From Xanthobacteraceae bacterium (GTDB lineage: Bacteria; Pseudomonadota; Alphaproteobacteria; Rhizobiales; Xanthobacteraceae): a DNA stretch of 59,929 nt. The first letter of the stretch is position 1. Every line of letters begins with the position of its first letter. This document shows positions 1 through 9,005 of the stretch, in pieces. The notes beneath the pieces were generated by a model. That model ran no database searches and was not told where the DNA came from. It was given only the letters and a program-made list of their open reading frames with translations. The stretch covers positions 1 through 59,929 of the forward strand of contig JAIESC010000105.1 of NCBI GenBank assembly GCA_019746355.1. Direction: 5' to 3'. Position numbers and translations under genes: made by a program.

Positions 1-1094
1 GGCCGTGGCGCAGGCCGCGCGGCGGGGGCCGCGGGCTCGGGCCGCAACGGCCGCCCCTGCGCGTCGAAGCGCGGCTGCGACAGTTGCCTGGCGCGCTGAT
101 CGTTGACGACGATGTCGCCCTGTTCGACGGTGGTGTCGTCGACGTTCTTCATCGTCTGCGCCCAGCTCTCGCCGGCGCGGCGGCAGCTGCAATTGTTGTC
201 CCACGCCTGCCGGTATTTGAACGCGTTCGGCAGCGACGTGTAGAGCTGGCCGCTGGTGGTCGAGACCGCCTGGTTGATGTCCTCGCCGGGATTGCGGTGC
301 GAGAACAGCGTCACTTCGGTCGCCGGGCAAGACTTCTGGCAGGTCTTCTCGTCCTCGCCGAAGCGGCTCGCATTGGTCGCGAACGAGATCGGATAGAAGA
401 AGCCGTCGCAGGTTCGCACGCACACGGTGCGGTACGTGCCGCTGCCGCCCATGAAGCCGCCTTCGCCGGGGCTCGGCGCCAGGATCGAGCCCGGGCCCGG
501 GCCGAACAGCGCCTCAAACAGGTTGCCGCTGCGTTGCGGCGGCGGTGCCGATGCGACCGCCGCGCGGTACTGCGCGCCGCAATTGTTCTGCGCGAGCGCA
601 ACCAGGATGGAGCGGCGTTGGCCTTCACGCTCGGGCGCGGCACTGTCGCCGCGCAGCCGCTCGAGATCGGCGTTGATGCGGTCGAGGTTGCCGCGCATCT
701 GCGAGATTTTCGAATTCAGCGGTCCGCACTGCGGGTTCTGGCCGCCCTGGAACAGCACGAAGAAGGCGTTGGCCTGGCAATTGAGCCGTTGCGCCTGCGC
801 CTGCTGGCGGTTGAGCTCGTTCTGCTGGTTGGCCGCGGCTTCTTCGTATTTGCGGATCTGCTCGGCGCGGGCCGGGTCGTTGGAGCCGCGGTCGAATGCT
901 GCGAGCTGGCCTTCCAGGCGGGTGCACACGGGGCTTGCTTGCGGCGACGGGCTTGCCTGTGGCGGCTGGCCGGCCGGGGCCTGCTCCGGGGGCGGCGGCA
1001 ACTGCTGCCCATAGGCCGGAAGCGCCGCTGCAACCGCCGCTGCGATCATCACCACGGCGGCCGGCGCGAGTACCCGGCGCAACATTGAATTCAT
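1..1094 (-). CDS. DUF2865 family secreted protein (3' end outside window)
   Basis: Reading leftwards from an ATG at 1094 (second in-frame ATG at 1085) the frame is open to the window edge, giving about 364 residues without a stop. The N-terminus has Arg residues, an Ala/Val-rich hydrophobic stretch and a Gln-Gln junction typical of a Sec signal peptide. A Pro/Gln-rich linker and a Gln/Asn/Arg-rich helical segment follow. From about residue 215 comes the Cys-containing block TYRTVCVRTCDGFFYPISF and then CPATEVTLFSHRNPGEDI, which I recognise as DUF2865, a rhizobial family of unknown function. The C-terminus turns Pro/Ala-rich. Function unknown; probably periplasmic or envelope-associated. Confidence 0.85.
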   Translation of the reverse strand, partial: MNSMLRRVLAPAAVVMIAAAVAAALPAYGQQLPPPPEQAPAGQPPQASPSPQASPVCTRLEGQLAAFDRGSNDPARAEQIRKYEEAAANQQNELNRQQAQAQRLNCQANAFFVLFQGGQNPQCGPLNSKISQMRGNLDRINADLERLRGDSAAPEREGQRRSILVALAQNNCGAQYRAAVASAPPPQRSGNLFEALFGPGPGSILAPSPGEGGFMGGSGTYRTVCVRTCDGFFYPISFATNASRFGEDEKTCQKSCPATEVTLFSHRNPGEDINQAVSTTSGQLYTSLPNAFKYRQAWDNNCSCRRAGESWAQTMKNVDDTTVEQGDIVVNDQRARQLSQPRFDAQGRPLRPEPAAPAARPAPR

Positions 1095-1241
1095 CGGCTT
1101 CCCCAGCCCCGGCGAGGGGCTCCGCTGCTGCTTTTCCGCCCGGAAGCGCGACCTTAGACTTCCGAATGGTGTCCAAAGTTTGGACGGGCGACGCCGCTAC
1201 CGTCAAGATTCGGCCGTCCGGGCCGCCGGTTAGGCCCTTTG

Positions 1242-2168
1242 TCAGGCACCTTGGGCCTTCTCGGTGGCTGCCGCCGGCGCGGGCCTGCGCGATTCGGCGA
1301 ACAGATTCCACGATACACCGCAAATGATCAGGCTTGCGCCGGCAAAGACGAAAATGTCGAGCGCCTCGCCGTAGAACAGCCAGCCCACCAGGGCGATCAG
1401 CGGAATGCGCAGGAAATCGAGCGGCACCACCACGGTCATGTCGCCGGAGCGGAACGCCTGCGTCAGGCAATAGTGCGAGGTGAGGCCGACGATGCCGAGG
1501 GCGAGCGTCGGGATCAGCAGGTCGGCTCCGAGCCGGAACACGAACAGCGACGGCCCGCCGGTCGCTGCGATGTAGGCAGGGTAGGCGAGCGCCATCGGCA
1601 GTTGCATCGCGTTCATCCAGAAGATGATGTTCAGCGTGCTCACCCGGTTGGTGAGCTGCTTGGTGGCGATCAGCGAGATCGCGAATGCGAAGGCCGCAAA
1701 CAGCACCAGCAGTGCGGCCGGCTGGAAGCTCGCGAGCCCCGGCCGCACGATCACCACCACCCCGAGGAAGCCAAGGATCACGCTGCCGAGCCGGCTTCGG
1801 GTCATCCGCTCGCCGAGCACGAGCGCGGCAAGCAGGGCGACCCAGGCCGGCGTCGTGAACTCCAGCGCGAACACGGTCGCGAACGGAAGGATCGTCACCG
1901 CCAGCGCCCAACTGTATTGCCCGACGAAATGTGTGGTGTTGCGCGCGACGTGGAACGTCATGTAGCGCGGCGCGACCTCGGAGCGAAGGTCCGGGCGGGC
2001 GACAACCAGCGCCACGAGCACGATCAGGCCCGTGCCCGAGCGGATCGTCAGCATCTCGAAGACATTGAGCTGCTTGCCGAGCGCACGGATCGCCAGCGCG
2101 CTCACCGAGAACGAGATGAGCGCGCCGGTCATCCATGCGGCGACACGGCCGATGTTCTGGTTGGCCAC
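1242..2168 (-). CDS. EamA/DMT-family transporter
   Basis: 308 residues that are almost entirely hydrophobic, with about ten predicted membrane helices arranged as two EamA repeats (roughly 5-140 and 155-295). The pattern, with short Arg-containing loops such as LGERMTRSRLGS after helix 4 and a second repeat ending in LIICGVSWNLF, matches inner-membrane drug/metabolite exporters of the RhaT/YdcZ-like superfamily. Substrate cannot be told from sequence. It lies 3 bases downstream of the stop of maiA on the same strand, so the two may be cotranscribed, although a role in tyrosine catabolism is only positional. Confidence 0.85.
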   Translation of the reverse strand: MANQNIGRVAAWMTGALISFSVSALAIRALGKQLNVFEMLTIRSGTGLIVLVALVVARPDLRSEVAPRYMTFHVARNTTHFVGQYSWALAVTILPFATVFALEFTTPAWVALLAALVLGERMTRSRLGSVILGFLGVVVIVRPGLASFQPAALLVLFAAFAFAISLIATKQLTNRVSTLNIIFWMNAMQLPMALAYPAYIAATGGPSLFVFRLGADLLIPTLALGIVGLTSHYCLTQAFRSGDMTVVVPLDFLRIPLIALVGWLFYGEALDIFVFAGASLIICGVSWNLFAESRRPAPAAATEKAQGA

Positions 2169-2171
2169 GAT

Positions 2172-2807
2172 TTATTCGGCGTCGGGCTGATTTTCCGGCC
2201 GTGCCTTGTCGAAGGCCGCAAGCTGCATCAGTGCGGCGTCGGCGGCGACGAGCTTGGGAAAGGCATCGAGCGGCGTCTTCAGCCGGCGCGCGTTGTACAT
2301 CTGCGGCACGAGATAGATGTCGGCGAGGGTGACCGCCGCGCCGAAGCAGTAGGGACCGGGCTCGACCATGGTTTCAAGCGCGGTGAAGCCCTCGATGATC
2401 CAGTGGTGATACCAGGCGTCGATCGCCGGCTGCTCCTGCTTCAGCACGCGGCGGAGGTACTGCAGCGGCGCAAGGTTGTTGAGCGGGTGAATGTCGCAGC
2501 CGATCACCGCGGCGAAGGCGCGGACCTTGGCGCGTGCCGCGGGATCTTTCGGCAGGAATGGAGGATCGGGATGAACCTCGTCGAGATATTCGAGGATCGC
2601 CGGCGATTGCATCAGGATGGTGCCATTATCGAGCGTCAGCGAGGGCACGCGGCGCTGCGGATTGATTGCGCGATATTCCGGCGAATGCTGCTTGCCGCCA
2701 TCCTTGGTGAGATGGATCGAAATCTGCTCGGTCGTGATGCCCTTGAGGTTGAGCGCGATGCGCGTCCGATAGGCCGCAGACGAGCGGAAATAGGTGTAGA
2801 GCTTCAT
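2172..2807 (-). CDS. maiA: maleylacetoacetate isomerase (zeta-class GST)
   Basis: 211 residues with an N-terminal thioredoxin-like fold and an all-helical C-terminal half. The N-terminus MKLYTYFRSSAAYRTRIALN is the zeta-GST signature (family SSxSxRVRIAL), and the SPAILEYLDE helix is the glutathione-site element. The enzyme isomerises 4-maleylacetoacetate to 4-fumarylacetoacetate using glutathione. The pathway partners hmgA and fahA are at 4754-7068 on the other strand, separated from it by a low-GC gene pair and a MarR regulator. Family SSCS is SSAA here, so the usual Cys after the catalytic Ser is absent. Confidence 0.88.
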   Translation of the reverse strand: MKLYTYFRSSAAYRTRIALNLKGITTEQISIHLTKDGGKQHSPEYRAINPQRRVPSLTLDNGTILMQSPAILEYLDEVHPDPPFLPKDPAARAKVRAFAAVIGCDIHPLNNLAPLQYLRRVLKQEQPAIDAWYHHWIIEGFTALETMVEPGPYCFGAAVTLADIYLVPQMYNARRLKTPLDAFPKLVAADAALMQLAAFDKARPENQPDAE

Positions 2808-2960
2808 GGCATCTCCCGGCGCGTCGCTTGATCGAGCTCAAGACCCGATAGTAGAGCGTGCCCTGCTATATTGATATCGGCGGCGGCCGTCGACTCATGG
2901 CAGCCCTGCCACGGGCAAAAAACTCGACAGCTTGAAAGAATTCGGAAATCCGGCGCGGCT

Positions 2961-3518
2961 TCACCTTGGCGAGCCCAGAATCAGCAATCTGTCCCGCATG
3001 ATTTGAATTTCCGGCATGCCTTTCTCAAGGTCGGCCGCAGGCATCAGCGAAAGACGGGCCTTCATCTTGTCTGGCGATAGGACGCCTGCGGCGACACCAT
3101 CCTTCAGCCAATGAATATCTTTTTCTCGCCAAGCGACGAGCTTTGCCAATGCGATGTCATTTTCCTCCGGGACGATCGCTAGCACGCCAGGTGCTTCAGC
3201 GCTTTCGTACTTGTTTGCTCTTTCCATCCAATCGGAAGGCATTTTGGATGTTTCCGGCGATACTCCATCCGCATAGTAGCCGAACGTCGAATGAAAGGGC
3301 GAATCCTGTCCGATGCTGCCGTCGATCAGATCCGACAACTCTTCGGCGTTCGGCGCATCGAGGGCGTAGATGTCCACCTCATCCGACAAGGTCATTTGGC
3401 CGGGAACATGACCGCGCAGGCGTGCAATCACTGCTGCGGAGCCGACAAGAACAAATGTTCGATGATTGGTGATCGCCGCCGCGGACCGTAAAATGTGGTT
3501 TATGGAGCCGATTTTCAT
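2961..3518 (-). CDS. DUF6036-like nucleotidyltransferase, putative toxin-like partner
   Basis: 185 residues. The motif FVLVGSAAVIARL near residues 22-34 followed by DEVDIYAL resembles the G-S...D-x-D core of minimal nucleotidyltransferases grouped as DUF6036. The ATG directly follows the TAA stop of the upstream gene (TAAATG), so the two are translationally coupled. Base composition is visibly more AT-rich than the flanking catabolic genes, which suggests acquisition. Such proteins often occur in two-gene toxin/antitoxin-like modules. Function is inferred from fold and gene pairing only. Confidence 0.6.
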   Translation of the reverse strand: MKIGSINHILRSAAAITNHRTFVLVGSAAVIARLRGHVPGQMTLSDEVDIYALDAPNAEELSDLIDGSIGQDSPFHSTFGYYADGVSPETSKMPSDWMERANKYESAEAPGVLAIVPEENDIALAKLVAWREKDIHWLKDGVAAGVLSPDKMKARLSLMPAADLEKGMPEIQIMRDRLLILGSPR

Positions 3519-3860
3519 TTACGAGAAGGAGCGCCGCACGGACGCGTGCACGGCTTGGCGCTCTGCATTCGACGGAATGTAGAAGACCGGGCGAGTATCT
3601 CGCAAAAACTCGCCTTCGGCGTTATCGGCCATGAGACGGCTGGCGATTTGTCCGGCGTTTAACGCCAAAATCCTCATCCAAAGTTCGTAGCGCCGATGTT
3701 GTCCGGGGGCATCCTTGACGTGCCGCTCAAGATATTTCCGGCCTTCTTCGATCAAAGCGGGATTCTCGACCAGCTTGGCCGCAACCATTCGCGCCAATTG
3801 GTAACTCCGCTCCTTGTTGCGATCGTAGCGTATGCTTCGCACGACGATTTTCTCGCGCAT
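3519..3860 (-). CDS. small helical protein paired with DUF6036-like gene (antitoxin-like)
   Basis: About 113 residues from the ATG at 3860; a TTG four codons upstream also lies in frame. The sequence is Arg/Ala-rich and predicted helical, with AARMVAAKLVENPALIEEGR-type amphipathic repeats and RYELWMRILALNAGQIASRLM later. I recognise no catalytic motif. Position first in a two-gene low-GC operon, coupled to a nucleotidyltransferase, and an inverted repeat over its putative promoter (3887-3911) fit an antitoxin-like partner. This is inference from context. Confidence 0.6.
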   Translation of the reverse strand: MREKIVVRSIRYDRNKERSYQLARMVAAKLVENPALIEEGRKYLERHVKDAPGQHRRYELWMRILALNAGQIASRLMADNAEGEFLRDTRPVFYIPSNAERQAVHASVRRSFS

Positions 3861-3878
3861 GATCAACGTCAACTCAAT

Positions 3879-3911
3879 TGTATATCGTTCGATGCAATCG
3901 TGCCATCGAAC
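3879..3911 (-). promoter_or_regulatory. candidate promoter and operator of the low-GC gene pair
   Basis: A perfect inverted repeat GTTCGATG (3887-3894) / CATCGAAC (3904-3911) with a 9-base spacer sits just upstream of a minus-strand -10-like TATACA (3884-3879) and about 27 bases before the ATG at 3860. An operator overlapping the -35 region would suit autoregulation by the encoded pair. No clear -35 hexamer was found. Confidence 0.4.
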
Positions 3912-3938
3912 AGGAAATTGCAGCGGCCGAGACTTTGT

Positions 3939-4511
3939 TCAGGCGCCGGGCCTGCCCTTGCCGTATTCCGCGGCGAGCTTCGCCGAGCGTTCGGTCAGGC
4001 GATCGACCGAGCGCTCAAAGGCGGCGCGGTCGGCCGGGTCCAACGCATCGGCGAGGCGTTGCGCGAACTCAAGCGCGATCGGGGCGAGGTCGTCGTACAT
4101 CGCGCGGCCGGGCGGCGTCAACGTGAGGAACGCCTCGCGCAGGTCGGCGCGGTTGGCGCGCCGCGCCACGAGCTTGCGCGTTTCCAGCAGCGCCACCGCG
4201 CGCGACACCTTGGTCTTGTGCATGTGGCTGAGCGCGCCGATCGCCTTGCCGGTCATCATGCCGTATTGGCCGAGCGTCACCAGCACGCGCCACTCTGGGA
4301 CGCCGATGCCGTAGCGGTCGGCGTAGATGCGCGACAGCGCCTGCGAGACGAGGCTCGCGACGACATTGAGGCGATAGGGCAGAAATTGCTCGAGCTTCAG
4401 CGGTGCGGCGTCGCCGCGGCCTGCCTCGAGCTGCCCGGCATCCGCATGCGCCAGCGCCGCAGGCGTCGCGCCCGCGTCGGTCGGATGGTCACTGGGAGCA
4501 CCTCTGCTCAT
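3939..4511 (-). CDS. MarR-family transcriptional regulator, probable hmgR
   Basis: 190 residues with a poorly conserved 45-residue N-terminal tail and then a winged-helix MarR domain. RLNVVASLVSQALSRIY is the dimerisation helix, WRVLVTLGQYG begins the HTH, and THKTKVSRAVALLETRKLV-like sequence (HMHKTKVSRAVALLETRKL) is the recognition helix. The wing is RRANRADLREAFLTLTPPG. It is transcribed divergently from hmgA across a 242-bp gap, the standard arrangement for a local regulator of homogentisate catabolism. The ligand would be homogentisate or a related aromatic acid by analogy; this is inferred. Confidence 0.82.
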   Translation of the reverse strand: MSRGAPSDHPTDAGATPAALAHADAGQLEAGRGDAAPLKLEQFLPYRLNVVASLVSQALSRIYADRYGIGVPEWRVLVTLGQYGMMTGKAIGALSHMHKTKVSRAVALLETRKLVARRANRADLREAFLTLTPPGRAMYDDLAPIALEFAQRLADALDPADRAAFERSVDRLTERSAKLAAEYGKGRPGA

Positions 4512-4641
4512 CGTCGTTCCCCCCTCCGGGCCACGACTGCGGGCGGTCGGTTGGCCGGACCAGCCCGTCAGTTCAAGCTTGGGTTATGTCCTGCCGCGCC
4601 GCCGGAAGGCCAGTTGTTCTCCTGATCACAAGCCGCTAGTC

Positions 4642-4670
4642 TTGGTTTCACACGTAACTAAACTTATTCA
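4642..4670 (+). promoter_or_regulatory. candidate hmgA promoter in AT-rich patch
   Basis: TTGGTT (4642-4647), 17 bases, then TATTCA (4665-4670), in a sharply AT-rich stretch (about 4640-4677) of an otherwise GC-rich gap between the MarR gene and hmgA. The motif ACTA recurs at 4657 and 4674 and TAGT at 4637, so a MarR dimer site overlapping the promoter is plausible. The predicted leader to the hmgA ATG would be about 76 bases. Confidence 0.35.
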
Positions 4671-4753
4671 AAACTACCGGGGCCCGGAGCGCAAGCGCAA
4701 AAAAGGGTGCGCCTGGGTGGCCGGCAAGAGCGGAAGCGGGACGGGGTGCGACA

Positions 4754-6064
4754 ATGGCCGTGAGATACATGTCGGGGTTCGGCAACAGCTTCGAGACCGA
4801 AGCGCTGCCCGGAGCCCTTCCGGTGGGGCGGAACTCGCCGCAGAAGGCCAATTACGGGCTCTATGCCGAACAGCTCTCCGGCTCGCCGTTTACCGCGCCG
4901 CAGGCTGCCAACCAGCGAAGCTGGCTCTACCGCATCCGCCCGACCGTGCGGCACACCGGCCGCTTCCAGAAGATCGATCACGGCCTGGTCCGTACCGCGC
5001 CGGCGCACGGCGAGAGCGACCTGCCGATCGGGCAGTTGCGCTGGTCGCCGACGCCGATCCCCAAGCGGGCGCTGACCTTCGTCACCGGCCTGTTCACGAT
5101 GACGACCGCGGGCGATGCCGAGGCGCAGTCCGGCATGGCGGCGCACGTGCTGATCGTGACCAAGTCGATGGAGCGCGAGCACTACTTCAATGCCGACGGC
5201 GAACTGCTGATCGTCGCGCAGGAGAACAAGCTCCGCTTCCGCACCGAGTTCGGCGTGATCGAGATCGAGCCCGGCGAGATCTGCGTCATCCCGCGCGGCG
5301 TGATCTTCCGCGTCGAGCTGATCAACGGACCCGCGCGCGGCTATGTCTGCGAGAACTACGGCGGCGCGTTCAAGCTGCCGGATCGGGGACCTATTGGCGC
5401 AAACTGCCTCGCCAACGCCCGCGACTTCCTCTGCCCCGAAGCGTCCTATGAGGACGTCGAGAAGCCCTGCACGCTCTATGTGAAGTGGGGCGGCGAGCTG
5501 TTCCGCACGAAGGTGCCGCATTCGCCGCTCGACGTCGCCGCCTGGCACGGCAACTACTATCCCTACAAATACGACCTGCGGCGCTTCTCGCCGGTCGGTG
5601 CGCTGCTGTTCGACCATCCCGATCCGTCGATCTACACGGTGATGACCTCGCCGACGGAGACGCCGGGCACCGCCAATGTCGATTTTGTGATCTTTCCCGA
5701 GCGCTGGGCGGTGGCGGAGAACACCTTCCGCCCGCCGTGGTATCACCGCAACATCATGTCGGAGTTCATGGGCCTGGTTTACGGCGTCTATGACGCCAAG
5801 CCCGAGGGCTTCGTGCCGGGCGGCATGAGCCTGCACAACCAGATGCTGCCGCATGGCCCCGACACCGATGCCTTCGAGCAGGCAAGCAACGCCGAGCTCA
5901 AGCCGGTGAAGCTCACCAACACGCTCGCCTTCATGTTCGAGACGCGCTATCGCCAGCGCATCAGCAAATACGCAGCAGAGCTTCCGACCCGCCAGGACGA
6001 CTACATGGACTGCTGGAAGGGTCTTAAGAAACACTTCAATCGCAAGCAGCGGAAACCCACATGA
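4754..6064 (+). CDS. hmgA: homogentisate 1,2-dioxygenase
   Basis: 436 residues, the normal family length, beginning [18 protein letters not shown] after a five-residue extension. The enzyme opens the ring of homogentisate to maleylacetoacetate with non-haem Fe(II). The iron-site region is visible at about residues 335-375: [12 protein letters not shown] supplies a His and the Glu ligand, and [11 protein letters not shown] supplies the second His. The gene overlaps fahA by four bases (ATGA), so ring cleavage and hydrolysis are translationally coupled, with maiA at 2172-2807 completing the pathway to fumarate and acetoacetate. Confidence 0.97.
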   Translation: MAVRYMSGFGNSFETEALPGALPVGRNSPQKANYGLYAEQLSGSPFTAPQAANQRSWLYRIRPTVRHTGRFQKIDHGLVRTAPAHGESDLPIGQLRWSPTPIPKRALTFVTGLFTMTTAGDAEAQSGMAAHVLIVTKSMEREHYFNADGELLIVAQENKLRFRTEFGVIEIEPGEICVIPRGVIFRVELINGPARGYVCENYGGAFKLPDRGPIGANCLANARDFLCPEASYEDVEKPCTLYVKWGGELFRTKVPHSPLDVAAWHGNYYPYKYDLRRFSPVGALLFDHPDPSIYTVMTSPTETPGTANVDFVIFPERWAVAENTFRPPWYHRNIMSEFMGLVYGVYDAKPEGFVPGGMSLHNQMLPHGPDTDAFEQASNAELKPVKLTNTLAFMFETRYRQRISKYAAELPTRQDDYMDCWKGLKKHFNRKQRKPT

Positions 6065-7068
6065 AACTCGCTTCTCTGAAAGGCGGCCGCGACGGGCGGC
6101 TGGTCGTTGTTTCGCGCGATCTGTCGCGCGCGGCGGATGCATCGGCGGTTGCCAGGACATTGCGCGACGCGCTCGACGATTGGAGCGCCGCCGAGCCGCG
6201 CCTGCAGGAGATCGCCGACTCGCTCGAAGCGGGCCGCATCGCCCATGCACCGTTCGATCCGACGAACTGCGCCGCGCCGCTGCCGCGCGCGTTCGGCTGG
6301 GCCGACGGCTCGGCCTACGTCAATCACGTGGCGCTGGTGCGCAAGTCGCGCGGTGCCGAGGTGCCGGCGACGTTCTGGACTGATCCGCTGATGTATCGCG
6401 GCGCGGCCGATCAATTCATCGGCCCGTGCGATCCGATCAAGGCGGCCGACACCGCCTGGGGCATCGACCTCGAGGCCGAGGTTGCGGTGATTGTCACCGA
6501 CGTGCCGCAGGGCGCGAAGCCGGAGGAGACCGCGAAGGCGATCAAGCTGTTCATGCTGGTTGACGACGTGAGCTTGAGAAATCTCATTCCGGGCGAGCTC
6601 GCCAAGGGCTTCGGCTTCCTGCAGAGCAAGGGACAGACCGCATTCTCGCCGGTCGCGGTGACGCCCGATGAGCTGGGCGCAGCCTTTGACGGCAAGCGGG
6701 TGCATCTGCCGCTCGTCAGCCACATCAACGGCAAGCTGTTCGGCAAGCCCAATGCCGGGACCGACATGACGTTCGATTTCCCGACGCTGATCTCGCATGC
6801 CGTGAAGACCCGGCCGCTGATGGGCGGGACCATCATCGGCTCCGGCACGGTGTCGAACCGCGATGCCGACGGTGGGCCGGGCAAGCCGGTTCCCGACGGC
6901 GGCGTCGGCTATTCCTGTCTCGCCGAAATCCGCACCGTCGAAACCATCCTGCACGGCGCGCCGAAGACGCCCTATCTCAACTTCGGCGATCGGGTGCGGA
7001 TCGAGATGAACGACGCGCAGGGCCGCTCGATCTTCGGCGCGATCGACCATGAGGTCGTGAAGGTCTGA
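6061..7068 (+). CDS. fahA: fumarylacetoacetase family hydrolase
   Basis: 335 residues, shorter than the animal-type enzyme but normal for the alphaproteobacterial form. It has the FAH fold, with metal-binding acidic residues in [11 protein letters not shown] (about 140-150), the D-D pair in [10 protein letters not shown], and the conserved [16 protein letters not shown] loop near residue 260. It cleaves fumarylacetoacetate to fumarate and acetoacetate, the last step of tyrosine/homogentisate breakdown. The start codon overlaps the hmgA stop as ATGA. Confidence 0.93.
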   Translation: MKLASLKGGRDGRLVVVSRDLSRAADASAVARTLRDALDDWSAAEPRLQEIADSLEAGRIAHAPFDPTNCAAPLPRAFGWADGSAYVNHVALVRKSRGAEVPATFWTDPLMYRGAADQFIGPCDPIKAADTAWGIDLEAEVAVIVTDVPQGAKPEETAKAIKLFMLVDDVSLRNLIPGELAKGFGFLQSKGQTAFSPVAVTPDELGAAFDGKRVHLPLVSHINGKLFGKPNAGTDMTFDFPTLISHAVKTRPLMGGTIIGSGTVSNRDADGGPGKPVPDGGVGYSCLAEIRTVETILHGAPKTPYLNFGDRVRIEMNDAQGRSIFGAIDHEVVKV

Positions 7069-7223
7069 CCGTCTCCGGAGGTTGGGCCGCGACCCACGTG
7101 GTCGCGCTGCACCGCACGCCAAATTACTGGACGCCAGGTCACTGGCGCCACCTTTCCACTGTGTTAGCGTTGATCGACGGGCTGCCGCGACAAGAGCGGC
7201 CCGCGATCTTGGGGGAGGGCATC

Positions 7224-7673
7224 ATGAACAGGTACTACATTCCCGCGCTTGGCAGTCTTTACGCATCGCTCGATCGCTACATGCTGCCGATGCTGCGCAT
7301 CGTGCTGGGCGTCATCCTGATCCCGCACGGCTGTCAGAAATTCTTCGGCTGGTTCGGCGGCGCGGGATTCAGCCGCTTCACGCAGATCTTCGAAGGCATC
7401 GGCTACAAGCCCGGCTGGTTCTGGGTGACGCTGGTGGCGCTGACCGAGCTGGTCGGCGGGCTGATGCTGGTGTTTGGCGTCTTCACCCGTTTCGCTGCGC
7501 TCGCCGTCGTGATCTTCATGATCAACGCGGTGTGGATCACCTCGGCCAAGGGCTTTTTCTGGACCGCCGGCGGTTCCGAGTTCTCGATCCTGCTGCTGGC
7601 TGTGGCGCTCGTCTTCATGATCCGCGGCGGCGGCGAGTGTTCGATCGACCAGCGGATGAGCAAGGAACTCTGA
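7224..7673 (+). CDS. DoxX-family membrane protein
   Basis: 149 residues from ATG 7224, chosen because a strong GGGGGAGGG ribosome site lies just before it and the DoxX similarity begins here; the open frame extends further upstream without support. Four membrane helices are visible. LRIVLGVILIPHGCQKFFGWFGG is the DoxX signature at residues 25-47, followed by ALTELVGGLMLVFGVFTRFAAL. DoxX proteins are small integral membrane proteins linked loosely to thiol and oxidative stress. It follows fahA by 155 bases on the same strand. Confidence 0.85.
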   Translation: MNRYYIPALGSLYASLDRYMLPMLRIVLGVILIPHGCQKFFGWFGGAGFSRFTQIFEGIGYKPGWFWVTLVALTELVGGLMLVFGVFTRFAALAVVIFMINAVWITSAKGFFWTAGGSEFSILLLAVALVFMIRGGGECSIDQRMSKEL

Positions 7674-7704
7674 GCGCGAGCCTCCGCCGCGTCAGGACCA
7701 GGCG

Positions 7705-8124
7705 TCAGGCCGGCATCCGCATTGCGGCCAGCATCGCGTTGCAGGCGTCCGCGCAGGCCCGGCATGCCTCGGCGCAGACAGCACAATGCCGGTGCCGGTC
7801 GCCATGCGCATCGCACGCATCCGCACAGGCGCGGCAGAACGCGACGCAGTTGGCGAGCTGCGCTTCGAGCAACTGACGGTGTCCGGCCTTGTTCGAGCGC
7901 GACATGATGCTGCCGGTGGCGCTGCACACCGCGGCGCAGTCGAGATTGAGCCGGATGCAGCCGACGAGATCGGAAACGTCGCGCTCGGACAGGCAGGCAT
8001 CCGCGCAGGCGGTGCAGGTCTCGACGCAGTTGAAGCACGCGTCGATGCAGCGGCTCATGATCTCGGAGTGAGGTGGCTTTTCCGGGTGTGACCGGAACAT
8101 GGCGCGGACGGCAACGGCGGACAT
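7705..8124 (-). CDS. four-helix-bundle copper-binding protein (Csp-like)
   Basis: 139 residues with 18 Cys, nearly all in CxxxC/CxxC spacings along amphipathic helices (CIDACFNCVETCTACADAC, then CVAFCRACADAC and CAVCAEACRACADAC). This is the pattern of copper storage proteins, in which inward-facing Cys of a four-helix bundle bind many Cu(I) ions. No signal peptide precedes the bundle, so it resembles the cytosolic Csp3 class. The start ATG 8124 is chosen because the Csp-like sequence begins there; the longer open frame upstream has no family similarity. Confidence 0.85.
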   Translation of the reverse strand: MSAVAVRAMFRSHPEKPPHSEIMSRCIDACFNCVETCTACADACLSERDVSDLVGCIRLNLDCAAVCSATGSIMSRSNKAGHRQLLEAQLANCVAFCRACADACDAHGDRHRHCAVCAEACRACADACNAMLAAMRMPA

Positions 8125-8275
8125 CGCTTGATTCTCTTCCTGTTCGTCCCCCGCAGCAAAACCCGCGTGCGGCCGATTGGTTCCGAATTGGACAGGATTT
8201 GCCGTTGTCCATGCGCGAGCATCCGGAACCGCGCAATGTGGCTTGCCGGGTTCCGAAGACGGCCACGCAAAAGCA

Positions 8276-8300
8276 AAAGCCCGGCGAACGCCGGGCCTTT
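8276..8300 (-). terminator. Rho-independent terminator for the 8327-8629 gene
   Basis: GCCCGGC (8279-8285), loop GAAC, GCCGGGC (8290-8296). On the minus strand the 7-bp GC stem is followed by TTTTGCTTTTG, placed 30 bases after the stop of the small secreted protein. Confidence 0.75.
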
Positions 8301-8326
8301 CGATCAGAAGCAGCAGTGCCGCGCTG

Positions 8327-8629
8327 TCAGCGCGTGCACTCGATCGCGACGAACTGCTCGCACTGGCCGTTGGCGCACACGTTGCCTTCAGACGGAATCG
8401 CGCCGGTGATGTCGTCCTTGTCGACCTTGTGGAACGACACGGCCTGAACGAACTCGCGCGACTTGCAGTAGGCATGCGCCGCAGCCGAGCCGCAGCGCGA
8501 GCCGGTCGCAAGGCAACGGTCGATGCCGTAACCGTCGGCGCTGTTGGCGATGATGAAGACGCGTTTCTCGGCCTGGGCCGCAGACACGCAAAGAACGGCA
8601 CACGCCACGGCGGCAAACAGGGATCGCAT
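8327..8629 (-). CDS. small secreted protein of unknown function
   Basis: 100 residues from ATG 8629, starting MRSLFAAVACAVLCVSAAQA, a clear Sec signal peptide with an AQA cleavage site. The mature part of about 80 residues has six Cys (GIDRCLATGSRCGSAAAHAYC and NVCANGQCEQFVAIECTR), suggesting disulphide bonds in the periplasm. Another in-frame ATG exists at 8668 but would bury the signal peptide. A clear terminator follows at 8276-8300. I do not recognise a domain. Confidence 0.75.
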   Translation of the reverse strand: MRSLFAAVACAVLCVSAAQAEKRVFIIANSADGYGIDRCLATGSRCGSAAAHAYCKSREFVQAVSFHKVDKDDITGAIPSEGNVCANGQCEQFVAIECTR

Positions 8630-9005
8630 CGATAAGCCCAAACGGTTTACGGACCCGGACCAGCCCATCCGGTCGCTAGAATGTGAGGAAAATCGTTAAG
8701 TCTTGGCTAACCCCACCGGCCTTCAGCCCACCCGGCACCGGTCCGGCATGGGGATATGGGAGCTTGTGCGCTGCCGCAAGTCATTGGTTTTGCAGCAGGA
8801 CCCCGCCGTGGAAAGCGGCCAAAACGCGATCCGGCCCCTTGACTGTTGCAACGGTGTTGGACCATTGTCCGGCCCCATGAACGGCCTTAACGCGATCTGC
8901 GGCATTTGCCGGAAGATTATTGGCTAGCGCTCAACGCTGGCTGCGGCCGTCTTTTCTCAATCGAGACCTGATAGACGCCCGGCCAGCAGGCCGAGGAATG
9001 TCATT
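8630..9005. other. intergenic region between divergent genes
   Basis: 376 bases between the small secreted protein and cysS. No ORF with convincing coding character was found. A weak TTGACT (8839-8844) with CATTGT 18 bases later is the best promoter-like pair for cysS. Confidence 0.4.

Noticed and set aside
84..1088. 334-codon plus-strand ORF at the window start
   Set aside because: Antisense shadow of the DUF2865 gene; the product is Arg/Ala-rich without motifs, while the minus frame has a signal peptide and a recognised domain.
8703..8927. 74-codon plus-strand ORF before cysS
   Set aside because: No ribosome site, motif or membrane segment; coding character absent.
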